From a virus, in the IMG/VR virus record IMGVR_UViG_3300025626_000128, positions 1 through 23,854 of that record: a stretch of 23,854 nucleotides of DNA, one strand, 5' to 3'. Position 1 is the stretch's first letter. Each line of letters starts with the position of its first letter. Position numbers and translations under genes: made by a program. Below, in pieces: positions 1-5,176 of the stretch. The notes under the pieces are model-generated. The model was not told the origin of the DNA, searched no databases, and saw only the letters and a program-made list of their open reading frames with translations.

Positions 1-2
1 AA

Positions 3-113
3 GTTATGGCAGGTAACATGCAGGAGCTACGTCGTTATATAAGGGAACTTAAAGAAGTAGTGGTTTATTATAGAACAGTAACAGTAGTGGAGACAAATGA
101 AACAGAGGACTAA
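3..113 (+). CDS. Small unknown protein or C-terminal end of a gene entering the window
   Basis: An open frame runs from base 3, with no stop before the window edge, to a TAA at 111-113. It has ATG codons at 6 and 18. If ATG 6 is the start, the product is a 35-aa charged peptide beginning MAGNMQELRRYIREL; otherwise it is the tail of a longer upstream protein. Its end overlaps the first 17 bases of the lysozyme gene in another frame, which fits the tightly coupled gene style of the window. No ribosome-binding site can be judged because the upstream sequence is missing. I do not recognise it. A role linked to lysis could be guessed only from position. Confidence 0.4.
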   Translation, partial: VMAGNMQELRRYIRELKEVVVYYRTVTVVETNETED

Positions 114-600
114 ACAAAAAGTCCTAGCAAGACTAAAGGAACAATATATGAACAGAGACGCAGTATTTGAACAACTAAAGATAGATGAAGGAGTAGTGTA
201 TGCAATCTATAAAGACCATCTTGGGTACGATACGTTTGGGGTCGGTCACCTTATCAAAGTCAGTGACGAGGAATTCGGAGCACCAGTTGGAACAGAGATT
301 AGTGAAGAAAGAGTTAGGGCGTGTTTCGACTCAGACCTTGATCTTGCCATCAGCGAATGTGGAGCTTTATACGGCGAACGGGAGTTTGGAGAATTTCCAG
401 ACGAGGTCCAGCAAATCTTGGTTAATATGATGTTTAACATGGGTAGAACTCGCTTAAGTAAGTTTAAAAACTTCACTGCCGCCCTGCAAGAGGGAAACTG
501 GGCACGAGCCGCAGTGGAAGGACGAGATTCTCAGTGGCACAGACAAGTAACAAATCGTGCAGAGCGACTCATGTCCCGAATGGAGAATGTTTCAGGTTAA
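97..600 (+). CDS. T4-type lysozyme endolysin (muramidase)
   Basis: This is a 167-aa glycoside hydrolase of the T4 lysozyme family (T4 gpE is 164 aa). It cleaves the N-acetylmuramic acid to N-acetylglucosamine bond in peptidoglycan at the end of infection. The catalytic triad aligns with T4 Glu11, Asp20 and Thr26: Glu31 in LKIDEG, Asp40 in YKDHLGYDT and Thr46, followed by FGVGHL. The C-terminal half carries the family pattern QQILVNMMFNMG near residues 105-116. There is no signal peptide or N-terminal membrane anchor, so release from the cytoplasm should need a holin; a candidate lies at 1235. GGAG at 89-92 is the ribosome-binding site. The stop codon sits inside the palindrome at 593-604. The family call is secure. 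Confidence 0.95.
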   Translation: MKQRTKQKVLARLKEQYMNRDAVFEQLKIDEGVVYAIYKDHLGYDTFGVGHLIKVSDEEFGAPVGTEISEERVRACFDSDLDLAISECGALYGEREFGEFPDEVQQILVNMMFNMGRTRLSKFKNFTAALQEGNWARAAVEGRDSQWHRQVTNRAERLMSRMENVSG

Positions 601-604
601 CCTG
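593..604. repeat. 12-bp perfect palindrome overlapping the lysozyme stop
   Basis: CAGGTTAACCTG reads identically on both strands. It includes the lysozyme TAA (598-600) and ends 10 bp before the -35 box of the promoter at 615. It has no loop or U-tract, so it is not a normal terminator. A regulator binding site is possible, but chance occurrence cannot be excluded. Confidence 0.3.
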
Positions 605-614
605 TAAATGTTTC

Positions 615-643
615 TTGACTTAAATTACTAAAACCGATATAAT
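615..643 (+). promoter_or_regulatory. Sigma-70-type promoter P1
   Basis: TTGACT at 615-620 is separated by 17 bp from a perfect TATAAT at 638-643. The preceding TTTC gives TTTCTTGACT, a weaker match to the AGTTCTTGAC upstream motif of the other five promoters. Transcription should begin near 650, practically at the ATG of the next gene (651), so the message may be leaderless. Confidence 0.8.
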
Positions 644-650
644 ATGTTTT

Positions 651-1238
651 ATGAATATATTTATATTAGATGAAAATATCGAACTGTGTGCTCAGTATCA
701 TATTGATGCACACTCCGGAAAGATGCAGCTCGAAGCAGCGCAGATGTTATGCACAAACCACTGGGTAGATAAGTACTTAGGGTACGTACCAAGAAAACTC
801 ACCTCAGAAGAATGGGCCGTTCTTAAAGAAGCCAAAACAAATGAAGTGCGAGATTTTCCATACCTCCCTACTATGTACAATCACCCCTGTACTATATGGG
901 CCAGAGAATCAGAACAGAACTATACTTGGTTATTCAACTATGCTATGGCTTTGAATGAGGAACACATATACCGTGGCGGAGCAGACCATAAATCATTCAA
1001 TGAAGTTATAAACAAACTGCCCGATATGGATAATTTACCTGATCTTGGGTTGACTCCTTTTGCTCAGGCAATGCCAGACGAGTTAAAAAGCGACAATGCA
1101 GTAGAGTCTTACCGTATGTTTTATATGAAAGATAAAGCAGCTATTGGTAAGGGGGCTACCTGGAAAGTACGAGGTAAACCACACTGGTGGAATGAAGATA
1201 TCGCGGATTATAATAATAGGATTTCAGGACAAAAGTGA
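651..1238 (+). CDS. Conserved phage protein of unknown function (MNIF...LD family)
   Basis: The 195-aa product starts MNIFILDENIELCAQYHIDAH, which I recognise as the start of a protein widespread in tailed phages and usually annotated only as hypothetical. Recognisable blocks are KMQLEAAQMLCTNHW (residues 24-38), NHPCTIWARES (77-87) and GLTPFAQAMPDELK (133-146), followed by a SYRMFY segment. The many conserved His, Cys, Trp and Glu residues suggest an enzyme, but I cannot name a reaction. Some members are loosely annotated as pyrimidine-dimer glycosylases; the catalytic Thr2 of DenV is not present here, so I do not adopt that. There is no Shine-Dalgarno sequence before ATG 651, and promoter P1 ends 8 bases upstream. 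Its TGA overlaps the GTG of the next gene (GTGA). Confidence 0.8.
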   Translation: MNIFILDENIELCAQYHIDAHSGKMQLEAAQMLCTNHWVDKYLGYVPRKLTSEEWAVLKEAKTNEVRDFPYLPTMYNHPCTIWARESEQNYTWLFNYAMALNEEHIYRGGADHKSFNEVINKLPDMDNLPDLGLTPFAQAMPDELKSDNAVESYRMFYMKDKAAIGKGATWKVRGKPHWWNEDIADYNNRISGQK

Positions 1239-1615
1239 AAGACGAAGAAATAAAAGAAAAATTTCAAGACAGCACTATGTCTAAGGCTGGACGTCTTGCA
1301 ATGGAGCTGAATGCTGAAAAGAAACGTCTCAAGCATGAGATGGAAGAACTACAAGCTCAAGTAGACGACATGACACCAGTCACACCTACAGGTACTGTTG
1401 ATAGCTATGTAAAGTGGGTGGCAACTATAACAGGAGTAGCTGGTGTATTTCTTATGAGTGCAGGCTTTGGAATTGAAGGAGAGTTCGCATACCTTGTAGC
1501 AGCGTGTAGCTGGGTCTTTGTAGGCAGTGTTTGGAATGATAAAGCAATTATGATAGGCAGTGCCATAAGTGGTACCGCTGTATTAATGAATATATTAACC
1601 CAGTATGTATTGTAG
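1235..1615 (+). CDS. Small membrane protein, holin candidate
   Basis: This 126-aa protein has a charged helical N-terminus, probably coiled coil (residues 17-45). Three hydrophobic segments follow at about 58-80, 82-100 and 103-125, and the C-terminus is short. It starts with GTG 1235, overlapping the stop of the preceding gene. Small size, three membrane segments and position two genes after a signal-less endolysin make a holin the natural guess, but holins have no diagnostic motif. The long cytoplasmic coiled coil is not typical of the lambda S type. It could instead be an unrelated inner-membrane protein made early. The three-segment membrane topology is visible in the sequence; the lysis role is inference. 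Confidence 0.7.
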   Translation: MKDEEIKEKFQDSTMSKAGRLAMELNAEKKRLKHEMEELQAQVDDMTPVTPTGTVDSYVKWVATITGVAGVFLMSAGFGIEGEFAYLVAACSWVFVGSVWNDKAIMIGSAISGTAVLMNILTQYVL

Positions 1616-1745
1616 AAACTGTGGGGAGGATATGAGTGGAGATGGGTACACACTACCTTTCCATTGTATAAATGTTAGTGAAGAGGACTGGTGGTATAGT
1701 CCACCAGATTCTGGGCCTTACTATTGCGACGGAGAGGAAGAATGA
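1605..1745 (+). CDS. 46-aa cysteine-rich protein, putative zinc ribbon
   Basis: ATG 1605 opens a 46-codon frame ending at TGA 1743-1745. It starts MYCRNCGEDMSGDGYTLPFH, with CRNC at residues 3-6 and later Cys and His in FHC (about 19-21) and YYC (about 39-41). This spacing suggests a small zinc-binding fold. Similar small proteins (a CxxCG start, a DGYT turn and a PDSGP motif near the end) occur in other phages as far as I recall, with no known function. It overlaps the membrane-protein gene by 11 bp and the next gene by 4 bp (ATGA), as expected for a coupled gene. No strong ribosome-binding site precedes it. DNA or RNA binding is a guess. Confidence 0.7.
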   Translation: MYCRNCGEDMSGDGYTLPFHCINVSEEDWWYSPPDSGPYYCDGEEE

Positions 1746-2023
1746 AGAGTAGTAAAGTAGACTGGGCAGGAGAAGCCCGAGGTATCTCTGACGTAGTATT
1801 CTCTAGACTACGTACAGAAGAAAGAATCTATGTTAATTCTGTTACTACGGATTCAGACGTATGGACAGCCACAATGACGCAAACATTATCAAGAAGTATG
1901 AAATTGGAAGATTGCGTTATGGCCTTAGTGTATGAGTGTGAGATAAATAATCGTGAGCTAGTAGATGTAATAGAAGAAGCACTGGTTAGCAGAAGAGAAC
2001 ATTATGAAAGGATTAGTAAATGA
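1742..2023 (+). CDS. Unknown 93-aa protein
   Basis: I chose ATG 1742 because GGAGAGGAAG (1731-1740) forms a strong ribosome-binding site directly before it and the start overlaps the upstream TGA as ATGA. An upstream in-frame TTG at 1724 would have to be read through that site. The product, starting MKSSKVDWAGEARGISDVV, is mixed-charge and helical with no membrane segment and no motif I recognise. The C-terminal half (LEDCVMALVYECEINNRELV) looks like a small alpha-helical bundle. Its TGA overlaps the thyX start (ATGA), so it may be translationally coupled to thymidylate synthase. No function can be assigned. Confidence 0.75.
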   Translation: MKSSKVDWAGEARGISDVVFSRLRTEERIYVNSVTTDSDVWTATMTQTLSRSMKLEDCVMALVYECEINNRELVDVIEEALVSRREHYERISK

Positions 2024-2703
2024 CAGCAAAAGTAAAATTAGTAGGATTAACTTCCCCCAGCGCATCGACAGACTGCCATACTGCAGGAGATCTGATCGCG
2101 TATGCAGCCAGAGTAAGTAATCCAGCGAATCAAAATAACAGCAAGACTTCAAAGAAATTATTGAAATACCTTATCAAAGAGCAGCATTGGTCTCCTTTTG
2201 AAATGGTCTCAGTAACCATGGAGATCACAACAACTAGAGATATTTCTAGACAGATTATTCGTCATAGATCGTTTTCCTTCCAGGAATTTTCTCAGCGGTA
2301 TGCTGTAAGTGAGAGCTTCAGTACTAAAAGAGAAGCACGAAAACAGCACCCAACCAATCGTCAGTTGAGTGAGAGAGACGAAGACAAAGAAAGACAAAGC
2401 AAAGCACAAGAAGTCTTTAACGAGATGCAAGGAGAAGTAGCACGAGTAGCTAAAGATTACTACGAGATGGCACTTAATAGTGGTATTGCGAAGGAGCAAG
2501 CACGTGCGCTCCTCCCAGAGGGACTCACACAGACTACTCTATATATGGCAGGAAGCCTGCGTTCTTGGATTCATTACTGCGAATTGAGGCGGGGTCACGG
2601 CACACAGAAAGAACACATGGAAGTAGCAGATCTATGCTGGGAAATTCTAAGAACTCATTTCGCAGATATATGTGATGCAGTAGAGGAAATGTCGAGTGAG
2701 TGA
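2020..2703 (+). CDS. thyX: Flavin-dependent thymidylate synthase ThyX
   Basis: This 227-aa protein converts dUMP to dTMP using methylenetetrahydrofolate, FAD and NADPH, releasing tetrahydrofolate rather than dihydrofolate, so it does not need dihydrofolate reductase. The diagnostic ThyX motif is present as RHRSFSFQEFSQRY at residues 81-94, and the family's C-terminal block appears as LPEGLTQTTLYMAGSLRSW followed by HYCELRRG. Length matches the family (about 220-250 aa). Together with NrdA and NrdB at 20756-23643 it would supply dTTP for phage DNA. It starts in an ATGA overlap with the preceding gene and ends 8 bases inside the next one. Confidence 0.96.
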   Translation: MTAKVKLVGLTSPSASTDCHTAGDLIAYAARVSNPANQNNSKTSKKLLKYLIKEQHWSPFEMVSVTMEITTTRDISRQIIRHRSFSFQEFSQRYAVSESFSTKREARKQHPTNRQLSERDEDKERQSKAQEVFNEMQGEVARVAKDYYEMALNSGIAKEQARALLPEGLTQTTLYMAGSLRSWIHYCELRRGHGTQKEHMEVADLCWEILRTHFADICDAVEEMSSE

Positions 2704-3229
2704 GGGTAAAAAGTATGATGGAGAGAAGCCAAGAATGCATTTGCTTCCTCCTAAATCAATGGTAGAAGTAGCAAAGGTATTAACATTCGGAGCAAAGAAG
2801 TACGATGAACATAATTGGAGAAAATTGGAAAACCTTCAGAATCGCTATACAAGTGGTGCTTTGCGTCATATTTTTGCTCATAACGATGGAGAGCAGTTAG
2901 ACGACGAAAGCGACCTTTCGCACCTAGCACACGCAATTTGTTGCTTATTATTTAAGTTGGAGATAGAATTAGAAAATGGCAGGAATGAAAAGAGTAAAGA
3001 AGAAAGACCACGAGAATCTAACATCGGAGAATATTCAGCGAGTTATCAGCTTGCTCCAGCCCACTTCTACGGATCAGAAGCCTATAACAAAGAAGGCGGC
3101 TTGCGAGATGCTGAATATAAGTTACAATACAACGCGCCTGGACTTGATCCTGTCGGAATTTCTAGATCGACAGGAATACGTACTGAGAAGAAAAAACCAA
3201 AACCGTGGAAAAGCAGCGAGTACGAGTGA
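2696..3229 (+). CDS. dATP/dGTP diphosphohydrolase N-terminal-like protein (DUF5664) with an overprinted tail
   Basis: Residues 1-95 match a domain I know as DUF5664, also called dATP/dGTP diphosphohydrolase N-terminal: KYDGEKPRMHLLPPK, then VLTFGAKKYDEHNW, LRHIFAHNDGEQLDDESDLS and HLAHAICCLLFKLE. The ExxD-like acidic and histidine pattern suggests an all-alpha nucleotide-pyrophosphatase-like fold. Activity on nucleotides is inferred from the family name and from thyX next door, not shown. The domain ends almost exactly where the next gene starts (2976), but this frame stays open for about 83 more codons, entirely overlapping that gene in a different frame. The tail is Lys, Glu and Tyr rich with no recognised domain. 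GTG 2696 is the start and overlaps the end of thyX by 8 bp. Confidence 0.85.
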   Translation: MSEGKKYDGEKPRMHLLPPKSMVEVAKVLTFGAKKYDEHNWRKLENLQNRYTSGALRHIFAHNDGEQLDDESDLSHLAHAICCLLFKLEIELENGRNEKSKEERPRESNIGEYSASYQLAPAHFYGSEAYNKEGGLRDAEYKLQYNAPGLDPVGISRSTGIRTEKKKPKPWKSSEYE

Positions 3230-3674
3230 GATTCAGGAAACAGTACAAGATTATCTAAGTGGTGATAATATAAGTGGTATTGCTAAATACTTATATAGAT
3301 CTCCTTCTTTTGTAAAGAATATCCTAGATAGAGTAGGAGTACCGCAACGTCCCCCGTCCGCTGAGGATAGAAGGATGCCAGCATTTCTACCAGATAACTG
3401 TATCTCAGAGGACTTTACAGCAGGAGAGATTGTATGGTCTGCAAAATACCATTCTCCGGCAGTTATAGATAAAAAATACGATGATCCCTTGTACTTACAG
3501 AAGTATGGTAGTACTGCGTATCAGATTTATATATTTGAAAAAGATTCAGACGATCAAGATTATCTTGCTAAAGCAGGAAAAGGCGGTTTCTATGCGTCTA
3601 GTCTGGCCTATGATTTAGGAAAACTCAGCCATCTAGCAGCATTAGGAATTGATTTAAAAAAGCAAATAAGCTAA
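2976..3674 (+). CDS. HTH DNA-binding protein, putative phage transcription regulator
   Basis: This 232-aa protein is basic at its start (MAGMKRVKKKDHE). Residues 16-60 hold a helix-turn-helix-like segment (VISLLQ..., KPITKKAACEMLNISYNTTRL), and a second HTH-like block lies at about 84-125 (TVQDYLSGDNISGIAKYLYR, then SPSFVKNILDRVGVPQRP). A C-terminal domain contains GEIVWSAKYHSPA and YGSTAYQIYIFE. I recognise this overall pattern from other tailed phages, where it is annotated as hypothetical or as an HTH regulator. DNA binding is well supported by the two HTH-like units; the target is unknown. ATG 2976 is a plausible start with GGAG at 2959-2962; ATG 2985 is an alternative. The first 254 bp overlap the preceding gene. 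Confidence 0.82.
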   Translation: MAGMKRVKKKDHENLTSENIQRVISLLQPTSTDQKPITKKAACEMLNISYNTTRLDLILSEFLDRQEYVLRRKNQNRGKAASTSEIQETVQDYLSGDNISGIAKYLYRSPSFVKNILDRVGVPQRPPSAEDRRMPAFLPDNCISEDFTAGEIVWSAKYHSPAVIDKKYDDPLYLQKYGSTAYQIYIFEKDSDDQDYLAKAGKGGFYASSLAYDLGKLSHLAALGIDLKKQIS

Positions 3675-3698
3675 GAACCTACGGGTTAGAGAAAGAAA

Positions 3699-3932
3699 AT
3701 GGAAAATGAAGCAGCTTTTGTAGCAGCATTGGAGGCGGGTATGGTAAGTGTAACTTTTACAAGTTTAGTATCCGGAACGGAGATAACAGAAGAGTTTACT
3801 CTTCGGGGAGTACATCTGCCTACTCCAAACCCTACGAGTGATAAGATAGTATTACTACGTACTTCTACTGCTCTATATGAAGATATTCAAAAAGATAGTA
3901 TTATATCTTGGCAGGCTCCTGATGAGCCATAA
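3699..3932 (+). CDS. Small SH3-barrel-like protein (DUF2693-like)
   Basis: The 77-aa product has a short N-terminal helix (EAAFVAALEAG), then a beta-rich stretch: VSVTFTSLVSGTEITEEFTL, LPTPN and a closing YEDIQKDSIISWQ. This matches the plan of DUF2693/WYL-type SH3-barrel phage proteins: helix, V-x-V-x-F-x-x-x-x-G-T, an R/E-x-x-x-C/F-T-L strand, then a final strand carrying the exposed x-x-S-I. A similar protein lies at 5177. Such proteins are thought to be small nucleic-acid-associated or regulatory factors; none is well characterised to my knowledge. GAGAAAG (3689-3695) can serve as ribosome-binding site. It overlaps the next gene by 11 bp. Confidence 0.65.
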   Translation: MENEAAFVAALEAGMVSVTFTSLVSGTEITEEFTLRGVHLPTPNPTSDKIVLLRTSTALYEDIQKDSIISWQAPDEP

Positions 3933-4425
3933 TAGAATAACTAAAGAGACAGCAGAGTTAATATCTATTCCTCCTACGGAGTGGGAAGTAAAGACAGTAT
4001 CCTGGCTTTTAGACCAGGAGGTCTTTGCAGAGAAATATGTAAAGATACCTTTGAATGAAACTCTCATGGAAAGCATAAAGAGAGACGGAATAATCTCTCC
4101 TATGCTTGTGATGCCAAACTGGTATCCAATATGTGGGAGCCAAAGACTTAGAGCGTGCAAACATATTCAGTACACAGATCCTACACATAAAGTTTTAGAT
4201 CAAAGTATTAGAGTTGCTCGTTTTGAGAAAGAGTGGTGGAACGCGTTTTATTTATGGCCTAATGAGGAGGATAAGAATAAGTGTATACAGATATACTTTC
4301 AGACAATGGAAACTGCTTGGAAGAGTAAATACTTTATTCATGAAAAGGACTTTAAAGGCAAAGACATGATTAGATTTGAGGAGGAAGGAAATGAACTTAA
4401 ATGGGAAGCCAGAGATGGTAAATAG
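3922..4425 (+). CDS. ParB/sulfiredoxin-fold-like protein
   Basis: The start is placed at ATG 3922 (MSHNRITKETAEL), not the earlier in-frame ATG at 3877, which would give an unlikely hydrophobic extension buried in the preceding gene. The 167-aa protein contains a ParB-like N-terminal signature: LNETLMESIKRDGIISPMLV, then PICGSQRLRACKHI, corresponding to the family pattern of an alternating helix with DGI..P..V, followed by a strand-G-x-x-R-L-x-A segment. Canonical ParB has a G(E/H)RR-type CTP/DNA motif; here it is GSQRL. ParB-like proteins in phages include nucleases, partition proteins and regulators, so the role stays open. The rest (WWNAFYLWPNEED...) is Trp and Tyr rich and unrecognised. 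Confidence 0.7.
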   Translation: MSHNRITKETAELISIPPTEWEVKTVSWLLDQEVFAEKYVKIPLNETLMESIKRDGIISPMLVMPNWYPICGSQRLRACKHIQYTDPTHKVLDQSIRVARFEKEWWNAFYLWPNEEDKNKCIQIYFQTMETAWKSKYFIHEKDFKGKDMIRFEEEGNELKWEARDGK

Positions 4426-4621
4426 TATGTGGACACACTTTTGTACAGTTAAAGAGACTGTTATGGATACTGAGATAGGTTCCGCGTGCTCGTGGTGTCC
4501 CGCAGAAGAAAAAACAGAGATTGCATACCAAGGATTGTACTGGGCGTATCCTCTACAGAAATATATGAGATGGCCTGAATATATGCAATATTACTACTGG
4601 CTTGACAAAAAAAGTTCTTGA
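4391..4621 (+). CDS. Unknown aromatic- and cysteine-containing 76-aa protein
   Basis: ATG 4391 is preferred because AGGAAGGA (4382-4389) precedes it; in-frame ATGs at 4376, 4418 and 4430 are alternatives. ATG 4430 gives MWTHFCTVKETV with no clear ribosome site. The product has cysteines in THFC and CSWC and a C-terminal half very rich in Tyr and Trp (YQGLYWAYPLQKYMRWPEYM). I do not recognise a family. The stop TGA (4619-4621) lies inside the TTGACA -35 box of the next promoter, so the gene and the regulatory region share bases. Confidence 0.6.
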   Translation: MNLNGKPEMVNSMWTHFCTVKETVMDTEIGSACSWCPAEEKTEIAYQGLYWAYPLQKYMRWPEYMQYYYWLDKKSS

Positions 4622-4656
4622 CATGAATGTCAAATTCAATTATAATAGTTGTCAAG
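4601..4656. promoter_or_regulatory. Four symmetric TTGACA half-sites around promoter P2 (putative operator)
   Basis: TTGACA occurs at 4602-4607 and 4618-4623; its reverse complement TGTCAA occurs at 4628-4633 and 4650-4655. The inner pair forms a 16-bp inverted repeat, TTGACATGAATGTCAA (4618-4633), centred just downstream of the -35 box. The outer pair extends to 7 bp (CTTGACA and TGTCAAG). One half-site is the -35 box itself. The arrangement looks like a regulator site superimposed on a promoter, but no protein is identified. Confidence 0.5.
4618..4646 (+). promoter_or_regulatory. Sigma-70-type promoter P2
   Basis: AGTTCTTGACA with TTGACA at 4618-4623, a 17-bp spacer and perfect TATAAT at 4641-4646. 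Predicted initiation is near 4653, giving a leader of about 20 nt before ATG 4672. It overlaps the last codons of the upstream gene. Confidence 0.9.
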
Positions 4657-4671
4657 AAAGAGAGGAAACCA

Positions 4672-5112
4672 ATGGGCTACCGATTTTACATGCAACAACT
4701 TGAAGCAACAGGACAAGCTCCTGGATTAAATAACACTAACAAAAGGAAAAGAAAAATGGCGTGGGACGACGACAAGAAAGCAGCAGTTATCGAAGCATAC
4801 GAGAACGCTGAACCAACCCCCGAAACTTCAATGGAAATCGTAAAAGATATCGCTGATAACTTTAATGAGTCACCTAACGGTGTTCGTATGGTACTCAGCA
4901 AAGCCGGAGTATATATTAAGAAAACTCCAGCAGCATCTGGCGGTACAAAAGCCGCAGGCGGTGCTAGTACACGAGTTTCCAAGGCTGGAGCACAAGAAGC
5001 ACTCATCGCAGCTTTGACCGATGCAGGTCAAGAAGTTGACGAAGATGTAGTATCAAAACTAACTGGTAAAGCAGCACAGTATTTTTCTGGAGTGATTGCA
5101 GCCCTCAACTAA
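4672..5112 (+). CDS. HTH/SANT-like DNA-binding protein with a basic, glycine/alanine-rich linker
   Basis: The protein is 146 aa from ATG 4672, or 118 aa from ATG 4756 (MAWDDDKKAAVIEAYENAEP). Both starts have a ribosome site: AGAGGA (4661-4666) and AAGGA (4743-4747). The core is a compact helical domain ending in NESPNGVRMVLSKAGVYIKK, the same helix-turn-helix pattern (S-x-x-G/S-V-R/K-x-x-L) found four times in the protein at 7573. A linker rich in Ala, Gly, Lys and Thr follows, then a C-terminal helical domain (AQEALIAALTDAGQEVDEDV, then VSKLTGKAAQYFSGVIAAL). Related short proteins occur in other phages as I recall, with unknown function. It lies behind strong promoter P2 and looks codon-optimised, suggesting abundance. 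Nucleoid-like or regulatory DNA binding is inference. Confidence 0.75.
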   Translation: MGYRFYMQQLEATGQAPGLNNTNKRKRKMAWDDDKKAAVIEAYENAEPTPETSMEIVKDIADNFNESPNGVRMVLSKAGVYIKKTPAASGGTKAAGGASTRVSKAGAQEALIAALTDAGQEVDEDVVSKLTGKAAQYFSGVIAALN

Positions 5113-5137
5113 GTTCCGCTCTCCATGTAGTTAGTGC

Positions 5138-5153
5138 AGCAAAAGATTTTGCT
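5138..5153 (+). terminator. Weak hairpin in the 5113-5176 gap
   Basis: AGCAAAAGATTTTGCT is self-complementary (6-7 bp stem, 2-4 nt loop). It lies 26 bp after the preceding stop and 13 bp before the next ribosome site. It is AU-rich and followed by AAACC, not a U-tract, so it is at best a weak terminator or a processing site. Confidence 0.25.
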
Positions 5154-5176
5154 AAACCTACTAAGAAGGAGATTTT

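Noticed and set aside
651-1238. Pyrimidine-dimer glycosylase (DenV-like) assignment
   Set aside because: Only a loose annotation link; the DenV N-terminal Thr nucleophile is not present and the conserved blocks here differ.
2696-3229. 2-aminoadenine (Z-genome) pathway suggested by the dATP/dGTP diphosphohydrolase-like gene and family A polymerase
   Set aside because: No PurZ-like synthetase or DatZ-like HD phosphohydrolase is visible in the window, and the domain here is only the N-terminal part of the family. Left as an open question rather than a claim.
3877-3921. N-terminal hydrophobic extension (MKIFKKIVLYLGRLL) on the ParB-like protein
   Set aside because: It would lie wholly inside the preceding gene; MSHNRIT at 3922 gives the usual short overlap and the ParB-like core remains complete.
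4627-4671. Start at 4627 for the HTH/SANT-like protein
   Set aside because: This start lies between the -35 and -10 boxes of P2, upstream of the expected transcript start.
4686-5006. Antisense 106-codon open frame on the minus strand
   Set aside because: Composed largely of reversed Ala-, Gly- and Lys-rich codons of the gene at 4672; no ribosome site. All other minus-strand frames are likewise shadows.
5113-5176. Small RNA or tRNA gene in the 64-bp gap
   Set aside because: Only a weak AU-rich hairpin is present; no cloverleaf or promoter. I saw no tRNA, CRISPR, integrase or att-like repeat anywhere in the window.
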